From: RGIG5675 sp050943435
GTDB lineage: Bacteria; Bacillota; Clostridia; Oscillospirales; Ruminococcaceae
Direction of reading: 5' to 3'
DNA: 6,416 nt
Assembly (NCBI GenBank): GCA_050943435.1
Contig: JBMNPE010000077.1
Coordinates: 1-6,416, forward strand
The position numbers and the translations under genes were made by a program. The stretch's first letter is position 1. Every line of letters begins with the position of its first letter. The notes below the pieces were generated by a model. It worked only from the letters and a program-made list of their open reading frames with translations. It was not told the DNA's origin and ran no database searches. Positions 1 through 6,231 of the stretch are shown here, one piece after another.

Positions 1-2
1 CC

Positions 3-401
3 GGGCTCAACGGGCTGCAGAATGTCTCCTTCGAAAAGGCCGATGTATTCGAATTCCTGACGGAAAAAGCCGGCAGGAAGGAGCACCCGTACGGCATGAT
101 CATACTCGACCCTCCCGCTTTCACAAAGAGCAGGAGCACGGTTAAAAATGCCGGAAAGGGGTACGTTGAGCTAAACTCACTTGCCATGAGGGTGCTCGGC
201 CGGGGAGGATGGCTAGTCACATGCTCGTGCTCCAGGTTCATGACGCCTGGAATGTTCCAGAAAGCCGTGGAGGAAGCGGCCCTGAATGCCGGGCTTTCAG
301 TAAAATTTGCAGAGAAGCGCGGGGCGTCCCCGGACCACCCCGTAGTATCCGGAAACCCCGAGACTGAATATCTCAAGTGCCTCATCTGCCAGGTGGTGTG
401 A
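3..401 (+). CDS. RlmI-like class I SAM-dependent rRNA (cytosine-5) methyltransferase, C-terminal part (5' truncated)
   Basis: The last 132 residues of a methyltransferase whose start lies left of the window; the frame is open from base 3. Visible residues include an acidic-ended strand followed by LDPPAFTKS (about residues 35-43 of the fragment) and LVTCSCSRFM (about 71-80). These match the DPP motif and the cysteine-containing motif of the RlmI/YccW family, which methylates C5 of a cytosine in 23S rRNA using S-adenosylmethionine in the cytoplasm. The C-terminal signature around HPVVSGNPETEYLKCLI, where a proline-rich loop precedes the final strand, is also usual for this family. The N-terminal PUA and middle domains cannot be seen, so the target base cannot be assigned. 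It is convergent with the next gene and unrelated to the threonine genes. The family assignment is fairly firm; substrate is inference. Confidence 0.85.
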   Translation, partial: GLNGLQNVSFEKADVFEFLTEKAGRKEHPYGMIILDPPAFTKSRSTVKNAGKGYVELNSLAMRVLGRGGWLVTCSCSRFMTPGMFQKAVEEAALNAGLSVKFAEKRGASPDHPVVSGNPETEYLKCLICQVV

Positions 402-406
402 GACGG

Positions 407-425
407 CATGCCTGATGCGGGCATG
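407..425. repeat. Inverted repeat (hairpin) just after the methyltransferase stop
   Basis: CATGCC (407-412) pairs with GGCATG (420-425) around a 7-base loop. A T-G wobble can extend the stem inward. It begins six bases after the stop codon and lies next to a second, larger hairpin. It may protect the 3' end of the transcript or contribute to termination, but no T-run follows it directly. Function is inference. Confidence 0.4.
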
Positions 426-431
426 AATTAA

Positions 432-470
432 CCCGGAATCCTGTAAAAGGATCCCGGGCATTTCTATTCC
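432..470 (+). terminator. Probable transcription terminator hairpin between convergent genes
   Basis: CCCGGAATCC (432-441) pairs with GGATCCCGGG (449-458) with one A-C mismatch, around the loop TGTAAAA. On the plus strand it is followed by the moderately T-rich CATTTCTATTCC, so it best serves the methyltransferase transcript. Read on the minus strand it is followed by TTAATTC, a poor T-tract, but it could still help stop the small membrane-protein transcript. Placement between convergent genes fits. The T-tract is weak, hence the moderate confidence. Confidence 0.55.
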
Positions 471-482
471 TGGAATGCGCCT

Positions 483-725
483 TCAGGCAACAGTGACAAT
501 AATAGCTATCAGCGAAATGGCGGTGAGTATTCCTCCTGCTATCATGAAGCCCTTGGAGCTCTTGCTGCCCTTGTCGGACGTGATCCCGTAGACCAGCAGG
601 ACAACACCTATGACGAGGCTCACGGCAGGTCCGATTAGATAGAACTTCTTAAAAAAGCTGGATATTGATGACAGGCTGAAGCTGTCGAGAATGTCAAACA
701 AATCAAAATGACTGTGACGGAACAT
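483..725 (-). CDS. Small two-helix membrane protein of unknown function (80 aa)
   Basis: I do not recognise this protein. The start was set at ATG 725-723 because AGGAGG (740-735) sits nine bases upstream. An in-frame ATG at 734 abuts that site too closely, and the still longer form would begin upstream of the promoter and overlap it. The product has a mostly polar, serine- and phenylalanine-rich first 28 residues that could form an amphipathic helix. Two hydrophobic stretches follow, about residues 29-48 and 61-80, separated by a short lysine-rich loop (about 49-59, DKGSKSSKG). By the positive-inside rule the loop is likely cytoplasmic, with the C-terminus at or in the membrane. There is no obvious cleavable signal peptide and no catalytic motif. 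It has its own promoter, separate from the threonine operon upstream on the same strand. Coding status rests on the promoter, ribosome binding site and coherent hydropathy. Confidence 0.7.
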   Translation of the reverse strand: MFRHSHFDLFDILDSFSLSSISSFFKKFYLIGPAVSLVIGVVLLVYGITSDKGSKSSKGFMIAGGILTAISLIAIIVTVA

Positions 726-734
726 AATCCTCAT

Positions 735-740
735 CCTCCT
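735..740 (-). promoter_or_regulatory. Ribosome binding site deciding the start of the small membrane protein
   Basis: AGGAGG on the minus strand, nine bases before ATG 725-723. The alternative in-frame ATG at 734 follows the site with no spacer, so the downstream ATG is favoured. Confidence 0.7.
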
Positions 741-767
741 GTGTCCCGAAAATATTTTTCCTAATAC

Positions 768-796
768 ATTATATATTCGTGTCACAGGGCTCTCAA
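768..796 (-). promoter_or_regulatory. Sigma70-type promoter for the small membrane-protein gene
   Basis: On the minus strand TTGAGA (796-791) is separated by exactly 17 bases from TATAAT (773-768), one mismatch from the full consensus of the housekeeping sigma factor. Transcription would start near 761-760, giving a leader of about 35 bases that includes AGGAGG. The same AATATATAAT stretch could be read as an archaeal TATA box with a start near 748, so the site does not settle the domain of life alone, but the correctly spaced -35 favours a bacterial reading. Confidence 0.65.
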
Positions 797-851
797 TCAA
801 ATCTATGAAAAGTTTATACATACTTGCCAAACTGACTAGCGGCCCCGCATG

Positions 852-1289
852 TCATCCCACGGTCTCGAGATTCGCGGATATCGTCTCGGGAATGAGCCTG
901 AGGCTCACCACCAGGTCGTTTATCCCACAGGTCATCTCGGAGATGTCGAGGGACATCATGACATCGGCCTTGCCTGACACAGGCACCGACTGCGAGATCG
1001 TTATGATGTTTGCATTGCTTGAGCTCACGGTTGAAATCACCTTGGAAAGTATCCCGGGGATGTTCTTGAGAACCATGTTTATGACTGCGCGCCTGCCCTT
1101 GAGCGGGTCCACAGGGTTGAACACGCAGTCCTTGTACTTGTAGAAAGTCGTCCGGGAAATGCCCACTGCCTTTGCGGCTTCCGTGATGTTTGCGACCTTC
1201 TTCTGGTCGAGAAGCTCCTGGGCCTCCATGACCTTGATCAGGTAGTCAGGGAGGATCTTCTTTGCCACTACGAGATAATCGTCGCTCAT
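852..1289 (-). CDS. pheB: HTH-ACT domain protein, PheB/UPF0735 family
   Basis: A 145-residue protein with two parts. Residues about 34-51 (NITEAAKAVGISRTTFYKYK) read as a helix-turn-helix-like segment. Residues about 68-145 form one ACT domain beginning AVINMVLKNIPGILSKV, with the N-x-PG ligand-loop signature typical of amino-acid-binding ACT domains, and continuing through ANIITISQSVP. This architecture and length match the UPF0735/PheB family, common in Firmicutes and often encoded beside hom and thrB. The biochemical role is not established; an amino-acid-sensing regulator is the usual inference. The start codon directly abuts the thrB stop codon, and GAGG lies in the end of thrB, so it is co-translated as the third gene of thrC-thrB-ACT. 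Threonine or another aspartate-family amino acid is a reasonable ligand guess. The symbol is a family name; a role in phenylalanine metabolism is not implied. Confidence 0.85.
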   Translation of the reverse strand: MSDDYLVVAKKILPDYLIKVMEAQELLDQKKVANITEAAKAVGISRTTFYKYKDCVFNPVDPLKGRRAVINMVLKNIPGILSKVISTVSSSNANIITISQSVPVSGKADVMMSLDISEMTCGINDLVVSLRLIPETISANLETVG

Positions 1290-2168
1290 TCAGCACCTCT
1301 TAATGCGGATCCCGCCGGAGACCTTGAGCTCCTCTATCCTCCAGGAGGGATCTCTCAATGAAAGTATCGACTGCCTTGCCGTGTCCGGGAGGGGCTCCAG
1401 TGAAACGGCCAGGCACGTGGACCCCGAGCCGCTTATCACCAAAACGGCATCCCCTGTGCCGGAAACAATCCCCTTAAGCCTTTCGTATCCGGGGATGAGC
1501 CTGGACCTGTACGGCTCGTGTATCAGGTCTGGTGCGGCTTCCTTCATCAGGCCCATGTCGCCGCGTGCAAGGGCCCTGCACATGAGTACAGCATGGGATA
1601 TCCCCGATACGGCTGCCTCCCTCGGGTATGAGGAGGGCAGGATTCTCCGGGCTTCCCCGGTGCTCACCTCATAATCAGGAATGAGAGCAGTGAATATTAG
1701 CGCGGGGGAAACGTCCAGTGCCTCGGACCTCCACGAGTCCCCGCATCTGAGTGACGCCCTCAGGCCTCCGTACACAGCGGGGGCGGCGTTGTCCGGATGG
1801 CCCTCGATGTCCGACGCAATGCGGAAAACTTCTTCCTGAGAAAGCGGAATGCCGTTTACTGCGAATGCCGCAGCGGCGCCGGAGGCGCTCAGCGCGGCGC
1901 TGGACCCGAGGCCCCTCGACGAGGGTATTCCGCAGTCGAAGGTCACGGCTATCTTCCTGGGACTGCCTATCCCGAGGGAGGAGCAGGCCCTCCTGTAGGA
2001 AACCAAGAACAGGTTGTCGGGGCCCGAGTACTTTTCCTCCGTCCCGGATACGGAATATTCCCGGGAGGCCTCTACCCTGAAGCTGTCATACATGGAAAGA
2101 GCTATCCCCAGGCAGTCGAATCCCGGTCCGAGATTGGCAGAGGAAGCAGGGGCTGTTATCTCAATCAT
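1290..2168 (-). CDS. thrB: Homoserine kinase (GHMP family)
   Basis: Phosphorylates L-homoserine with ATP to O-phospho-L-homoserine, the substrate of ThrC. The 292-residue length is normal. All three GHMP motifs are present: PASSANLGPGFDCLG (about 7-21), the glycine- and serine-rich ATP loop IPSSRGLGSSAAL (81-93) and ISGSGSTCLAV (245-255). EGHPDNAAPA (122-131) and DLIHEPYRSRLIP (214-226) are homoserine-kinase-specific signatures lining the substrate site. The ATG overlaps the end of thrC by eight bases (ATGATTGA), and GAGGAG lies seven bases upstream inside thrC, so translation is coupled to ThrC. The ACT-protein gene follows without a gap. The enzyme is cytoplasmic. Identification is firm. 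Confidence 0.97.
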   Translation of the reverse strand: MIEITAPASSANLGPGFDCLGIALSMYDSFRVEASREYSVSGTEEKYSGPDNLFLVSYRRACSSLGIGSPRKIAVTFDCGIPSSRGLGSSAALSASGAAAAFAVNGIPLSQEEVFRIASDIEGHPDNAAPAVYGGLRASLRCGDSWRSEALDVSPALIFTALIPDYEVSTGEARRILPSSYPREAAVSGISHAVLMCRALARGDMGLMKEAAPDLIHEPYRSRLIPGYERLKGIVSGTGDAVLVISGSGSTCLAVSLEPLPDTARQSILSLRDPSWRIEELKVSGGIRIKRC

Positions 2169-3657
2169 GGCCGATCTCCTCGATGCTCCTGATGACGGCG
2201 TCCTTCACCATCAGCGGTTCGACCGAGCCCGAGAATCTCGTGTCAAGCTTCCTGAGCTCGTCTATTCCGGCGGGGATCCTCTCCCCGGTCATCTCTGACA
2301 GTACATCCATGGCCTTGAAGGCATCATTCTCCTCTATGCCGGCCACTGACCTCAGGACGTCAACCGGGAATTTGAACGGGGATGCCGTCGAGAGCACGAC
2401 GCACGGGACCTTCTCGCCTGAGGATCTCATGCTCTCGCGGGCCGCATGCACGGCCACTGCGGTGTGCGGGTCTATGAGGACTCCGTTCCTGCTCATCATG
2501 AGACGCATCTCTTCGGAGCACTGCTCCTCTGTCGCATAGTACCCGGAGAACGAATCCTGTATCCTCGAGAGCAGCGATGGGCTAATGGAGAACCTTCCCG
2601 TCTCGGAAAGGCTGTTCATGCATCTTGTCACCATGTCAGAGTCTCCGCCCGACTCGATGAACAGCAGCCTCTCGAGGTTGCTGGACACCAGGATGTCCAT
2701 TGAGGGCGACATCGTCGTGTGGAAAGGCCTCTTCGCAGTGTAAACGCCTGTTGTGAGGAAATCCGTCAGCACGTTGTTGATATTTGAGGCGCATATCAGC
2801 CTGCGCACCGGAAGGCCTATGTATTTGGCCAGGAAGCCGGCAAGGATGTCCCCGAAGTTCCCCGTGGGAACGGCGTAGTCAACAGGGTCCCCGCAGGAGA
2901 TCACGCCGTCAGAGACGAGGTCGCAGTACGATTTATAGTAGTAGACGATCTGTGGCACGAGCCTGCCGACGTTAATGGAGTTGGCGCTCGAAATCCTGAC
3001 ATGCCTCCTTGCGGCCTCCATTCTCATCCTGGGATCGGAAGAGGCCTCCTTGACCATCCTCTGGCAGTCGTCGAAATTTCCCTTTACGGCTATCACATTG
3101 ACATTCGAGCCGCGGCTTGTCTGCATCTGCCTCTTCTGGATGTCAGAAACGCCGTATTCCGGGTAGAATACCGTCACTGCCGTGCCGGGCACATCAGCAA
3201 ACCCTGAGAGGGCAGCTTTTCCGGTGTCTCCGCTCGTCGCCGTCAGCACAAATGCAGTGTCCCTGATTCCCTCCATCCTGAAAGACTCTGTCATCAGCAT
3301 CGGAAGCACGGTCAGGGCTATGTCCTTGAATGCGGAAGTCGGGCCGTGCCACAGCTCCAGCAGATATATGTCTCCGGCCTTCCTGAGGGGAGCTACTGCA
3401 GGGGTGTCGAACTTTCCGCCGTAGGCCCGCTCGATGATTCTGCACAGCACGTCCCGGTCGAAGTCGTCCAGGAACTTCGACATCACTTCGAAAGCCGTCT
3501 CCCGGTATGACTTCCCGAGCAGATTCCTCGGGTCCAGGAATATGCCGATCGGGTAAGGAGTGTAGAGGCCGCCGTCAGGGGCCAGCCCGCTGACGATGGT
3601 CTGGTGGGACTCCAGGAAGCTCTTTTCCGGATCCCTGGTGCTCACATATCTCAGCAT
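2161..3657 (-). CDS. thrC: Threonine synthase, long (about 500-residue) type
   Basis: PLP-dependent enzyme converting O-phosphohomoserine to L-threonine, the last pathway step. It has 498 residues and belongs to the long class shared by enterobacteria, clostridia and fungi, with the characteristic N-terminal lobe MLRYVSTRDP...GLAPDGGLYTP. The PLP Schiff-base lysine is K111 within LELWHGPTSAFKD. TSGDTGKAAL (141-150) is the loop that contacts substrate and cofactor, PTGNFGDILAG (264-274) is the PLP phosphate-binding loop, and SANSINVGRL (224-233), DPHTAVA (396-402) and STASPFKFP (423-431) are further family landmarks. The start at ATG 3657 was chosen because AAGGAG is six bases upstream and the protein then begins as family members do; an in-frame GTG at 3678 would add seven atypical residues. 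First gene of the minus-strand operon, with a divergent promoter region upstream. Confidence 0.97.
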   Translation of the reverse strand: MLRYVSTRDPEKSFLESHQTIVSGLAPDGGLYTPYPIGIFLDPRNLLGKSYRETAFEVMSKFLDDFDRDVLCRIIERAYGGKFDTPAVAPLRKAGDIYLLELWHGPTSAFKDIALTVLPMLMTESFRMEGIRDTAFVLTATSGDTGKAALSGFADVPGTAVTVFYPEYGVSDIQKRQMQTSRGSNVNVIAVKGNFDDCQRMVKEASSDPRMRMEAARRHVRISSANSINVGRLVPQIVYYYKSYCDLVSDGVISCGDPVDYAVPTGNFGDILAGFLAKYIGLPVRRLICASNINNVLTDFLTTGVYTAKRPFHTTMSPSMDILVSSNLERLLFIESGGDSDMVTRCMNSLSETGRFSISPSLLSRIQDSFSGYYATEEQCSEEMRLMMSRNGVLIDPHTAVAVHAARESMRSSGEKVPCVVLSTASPFKFPVDVLRSVAGIEENDAFKAMDVLSEMTGERIPAGIDELRKLDTRFSGSVEPLMVKDAVIRSIEEIGHD

Positions 3658-3663
3658 AAATTT

Positions 3664-3669
3664 CTCCTT
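3664..3669 (-). promoter_or_regulatory. Ribosome binding site deciding the thrC start
   Basis: AAGGAG on the minus strand, six bases before ATG 3657-3655. It lies downstream of the alternative GTG start at 3678, which would make the site part of the coding region. Confidence 0.75.
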
Positions 3670-3686
3670 GTAAAACACTAGAAGTA

Positions 3687-3715
3687 ATGATACTATGTTA
3701 GCATTGCAAAAACAA
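3687..3715 (-). promoter_or_regulatory. Candidate promoter of the thrC-thrB-ACT operon
   Basis: On the minus strand TTGTTT (3715-3710), a 17-base spacer and TATCAT (3692-3687, five of six consensus bases) give a plausible sigma70-type promoter, with a start near 3680 and a leader of roughly 20-25 bases before the thrC ATG. The leader is too short for a T-box or an attenuator. The -10 overlaps the small palindrome AGTA-ATGA-TACT (3683-3694), so a repressor could act there. Prediction by eye only. Confidence 0.45.
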
Positions 3716-3750
3716 GTGTAGCTGTGTAGTTTACAAATCTGCGTTTGTGA
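3704..3750. promoter_or_regulatory. Possible operator/promoter elements in the divergent hom-thrC intergenic region
   Basis: This stretch holds a self-complementary TTGCAA (3704-3709), a direct repeat GTGTAG-CT-GTGTAG (3716-3729, 8-base period) and an imperfect inverted repeat TTACAAATCTGCGTTTGTGA (3731-3750) whose arms ACAAA and TTTGT flank six bases. The last one runs into the hom ribosome binding site (GAGG, 3749-3752). TTGCAA with TAGTTT 17 bases downstream (3727-3732) is a weak candidate hom promoter. Control of both operons from here is likely by position; which element matters is inference. Confidence 0.35.
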
Positions 3751-3757
3751 GGATCAT

Positions 3758-4897
3758 ATGGACATAGGCCTGCTTGGATGTGGAAACGTCGGAAGAGGAG
3801 TGCTTGAGATCTGCGACAAGAGGGCGGACCTCGGACTGAATATAAGGAAGATCCTAGTGCGGCACGAGAGGAGCGGGGACTCCAGATTCACCGTGGACCC
3901 CTCTCAGGTGCTGGACGACCCGGGGATAGACTGCATAGTGGAAGCCATGGGCGGAATAGAGCCCGCCCGTTCATACATACTGAGGGCAGCCGCTTCCGGA
4001 AAGCACATTGTCACGGCCAACAAGAAAATGCTGGCTGAGTCGCTTCCGGAGGTGATCTCCGAATGCAGCGATTCCGGCTCAGTGCTCAAGATGGAAGCCT
4101 GCGTAGGCGGCGGTATCCCCTGGATGGCCAACCTGAGGAGAATATCGAGGCTCGACAGGATAGACTCCTTTGAGGCTGTGCTCAACGGCACTGTCAATTT
4201 CATACTGAGCGGCATGGAGGACGGGAGGTCATATGAAGACGCCCTCCGGGAGGCAAAGAAGCTCGGCTATGCCGAGCAGGACCCGACCGACGACGTAGAC
4301 GGATATGACACGAGATACAAGGCCGTCCTCACATGCGCAGAGGCGTTCGGAATATATGTGAGGCCGGAGGAAGTGCCCCTGTTCGGGATAAGGAATATAA
4401 ATTCAGATGACATAGCCAATGCCCGCGAGCTGGGGATGACCGTGAGGCTGACGGCCCTCGGGAGGAGGACAGCCTCCGGGGCACAGCTGAGCGTGATGCC
4501 GTGCTTCACAGGCATGGGAAGCGTGTTTTCTTCGGTGCGGTCAAACTACAACGCGGCATCGGTAGAATCCAATTACCTGGGCCGCTGCGTCTTCATAGGA
4601 CAGGGCAGCGGCACGTACCCGACGGCAGACGCCGTAGTGCAGGACCTCATAGCCCTTTCCGGAGGCGAGCAGTGCTCTCTTCCGGAGATAAAGGAGGCCT
4701 CTGCTGTTTCCCCTGAAGAGCCGTGGAGATTCTACCTGAGAATTCCCGGGGGAGTCCCGGGCGGAACAGGAGCAGAGCGAACTATGCGCGGAGGGGCAGT
4801 GGTTACTGGCAGGATGCCCCTTCAGGAACTGATGAATGCTGTCAGGGATAAAATGCAGAAAGGAATGTTTATAGCCCGCATAGGGGAGGAAATATGA
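3758..4897 (+). CDS. hom: Homoserine dehydrogenase with a shortened C-terminal regulatory tail
   Basis: Reduces aspartate-4-semialdehyde to homoserine with NAD(P)H. It has 379 residues. The N-terminal Rossmann fold shows GCGNVGRG (7-14), and TANK (86-89) closes the cofactor domain. The catalytic and dimer part carries GGGIP (117-121), NGTVNFIL (143-150) and the signature KLGYAEQDPTDDVDGYDTRYK split at 168-188, in which D184 and K188 correspond to the catalytic Asp and Lys of the family. GQGSGTYPTADAVVQDL (281-297) ends the core. Gram-positive type enzymes usually continue into a full ACT domain and reach 400-430 residues. Here only about 56 residues (from RFYLRIP at 324) remain, resembling the outer strands and last helix of an ACT domain with the ligand loop missing. 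The start has GAGG five bases upstream. First gene of the plus-strand operon; its stop overlaps the lysC start. Confidence 0.95.
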   Translation: MDIGLLGCGNVGRGVLEICDKRADLGLNIRKILVRHERSGDSRFTVDPSQVLDDPGIDCIVEAMGGIEPARSYILRAAASGKHIVTANKKMLAESLPEVISECSDSGSVLKMEACVGGGIPWMANLRRISRLDRIDSFEAVLNGTVNFILSGMEDGRSYEDALREAKKLGYAEQDPTDDVDGYDTRYKAVLTCAEAFGIYVRPEEVPLFGIRNINSDDIANARELGMTVRLTALGRRTASGAQLSVMPCFTGMGSVFSSVRSNYNAASVESNYLGRCVFIGQGSGTYPTADAVVQDLIALSGGEQCSLPEIKEASAVSPEEPWRFYLRIPGGVPGGTGAERTMRGGAVVTGRMPLQELMNAVRDKMQKGMFIARIGEEI

Positions 4898-6231
4898 TAA
4901 AAGTCGCAAAATTCGGCGGAAGCAGCCTTGCCGACGCCGGCCAGTTTAGGAAGGTTAAGGACATAGTAAATGCCGAGGAGGCAAGGAAATTTATAGTCGC
5001 CAGCGCGTGCGGCAAGAGGAACAAGGACGACCACAAGATAACAGACCTTCTTTATCTCTGCGAGGCTCACCTCAAATACGGAGTTTCATACGACGACATC
5101 TTCTCCATGATTGAGGACAGGTACCTGGAGATTAAGAAGGAGCTCGGGCTTTCCATAGACATAGAGTCAGAGTTTGAAAAGATAAGGGGGCTTGTCTCGA
5201 AGAGCGTGCCCGTGGACTATCTGGTATCAAGGGGCGAATACATCACGAGCAGGTGCCTCGCAGAATACCTGGATGCCGATTTCGTGGATGCCTCGGATGT
5301 CATCGCTTTTGACTACGACGGACAGGTCAACCTCAAGAGGTCTGCCGAGCTCCTTGAGCCGTACTGCAGCGGAAGGCGCAAGGTCGTGATTCCGGGATTC
5401 TACGGGTGCATGCCCAACGGGGCCATAAGGCTCATGCCGAGGGGCGGAAGCGACATAACCGGCGCAGTTGTGGCGAACATCGTAGGGGCTGACATCTATG
5501 AAAACTGGACGGACGTTTCAGGAATCATGGTCACTGACCCGAAGATCGTCAGGAATCCGCTTCACATCAAGAGGATTAACTACGCAGAGCTCAGGGAGAT
5601 GAGCTACATGGGTGCAAACGTGCTCAACGACGAGGCCATCTTTCCGGTGAAGCAAAAGAACATCCCCATAAACATTAGAAACACAAACCAGCCTGACGAT
5701 CCCGGCACGATGATCATGGAGGACTGTTCGGAGCTGGATGCGGTGGATCCCCCGCACTACATAACCGGAATCACCAGGAAGGTCGGGTACACCGCAATGA
5801 CCGTGCTCAAGAGCCACAGCTCGTCCGACATTGGATTCATGCGCAAAGCGCTGCAGATATTCGAGGAATACGGGCTCAGCATTGAATCCATACCTGTCGG
5901 CGTCGACAGCTTTTCCCTGATAGTCAGCACGGAGGCCGTGGAGCCGTACCTGTTCGAGATAATAGGAAAGCTCAGGAAGGACCTCGGGGCAGACGACGTC
6001 ACTGTCATGGACGGGCTCGCGATGCTGGCCATCGTGGGACGAGGAATGAAGGCAAAGATAGGAATTTCCGGCCAGATATTCAGCGAACTCGGCAAGAACG
6101 GTATAAACATTAAGACAATCAGCCAGGGCTCGGATGAGATTTCGATCATCGTCGGCGTGGAGGCGGAGAGCTGCGACGACGCCATAAGGGCCATATACAA
6201 TAAATTCGTCGGAAAGGGTGCGGAAAAATGA
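4894..6231 (+). CDS. lysC: Aspartokinase, monofunctional, with two C-terminal ACT domains
   Basis: Catalyses the first committed step, ATP-dependent phosphorylation of L-aspartate to 4-aspartyl phosphate. The protein has 445 residues. KFGGSSL (6-12) is the nucleotide/phosphate signature, VSRGEY (111-116) and RGGSDITGA (183-191) contribute to the aspartate and ATP sites, and NWTDVSGI (204-211) with the following DPKIV is the classic kinase-domain ending. After about residue 290 come two ACT units, roughly 300-360 and 375-440, the second containing ISGQIFSELGKNGINIKTISQGSDEISI. ACT pairs of this kind bind feedback inhibitors such as lysine or threonine in relatives. Overall it resembles clostridial aspartokinases. 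The ATG overlaps the hom stop as ATGA, with GGGAGG four to five bases upstream, and the same overlap joins it to asd. The pathway for threonine, methionine and lysine branches below it. Which effector binds cannot be told. Confidence 0.96.
   Translation: MIKVAKFGGSSLADAGQFRKVKDIVNAEEARKFIVASACGKRNKDDHKITDLLYLCEAHLKYGVSYDDIFSMIEDRYLEIKKELGLSIDIESEFEKIRGLVSKSVPVDYLVSRGEYITSRCLAEYLDADFVDASDVIAFDYDGQVNLKRSAELLEPYCSGRRKVVIPGFYGCMPNGAIRLMPRGGSDITGAVVANIVGADIYENWTDVSGIMVTDPKIVRNPLHIKRINYAELREMSYMGANVLNDEAIFPVKQKNIPINIRNTNQPDDPGTMIMEDCSELDAVDPPHYITGITRKVGYTAMTVLKSHSSSDIGFMRKALQIFEEYGLSIESIPVGVDSFSLIVSTEAVEPYLFEIIGKLRKDLGADDVTVMDGLAMLAIVGRGMKAKIGISGQIFSELGKNGINIKTISQGSDEISIIVGVEAESCDDAIRAIYNKFVGKGAEK

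Noticed and set aside
726..830. N-terminal extension of the small membrane protein to a start at 830
   Set aside because: The added 35 residues would span the TTGAGA/TATAAT promoter and the AGGAGG site, which fit the shorter form much better.
835..854. Possible terminator after the HTH-ACT stop (GAC-AT-GCGG-GG-CCGC-TA-GTC)
   Set aside because: The stem is broken by a two-by-two mismatch, the loop is only two bases and no T-run follows, so it is not credible as an intrinsic terminator.
1751..2192. Two overlapping plus-strand open frames of 109 and 131 codons opposite thrB
   Set aside because: They are arginine- and glycine-rich shadow translations of a GC-rich homoserine kinase gene, without ribosome sites or family motifs.
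3658..3757. T-box, threonine attenuator or riboswitch upstream of hom or thrC
   Set aside because: The gap is only 100 bp and shared by two operons; no leader peptide rich in Thr/Ile codons and no T-box-like sequence is visible.
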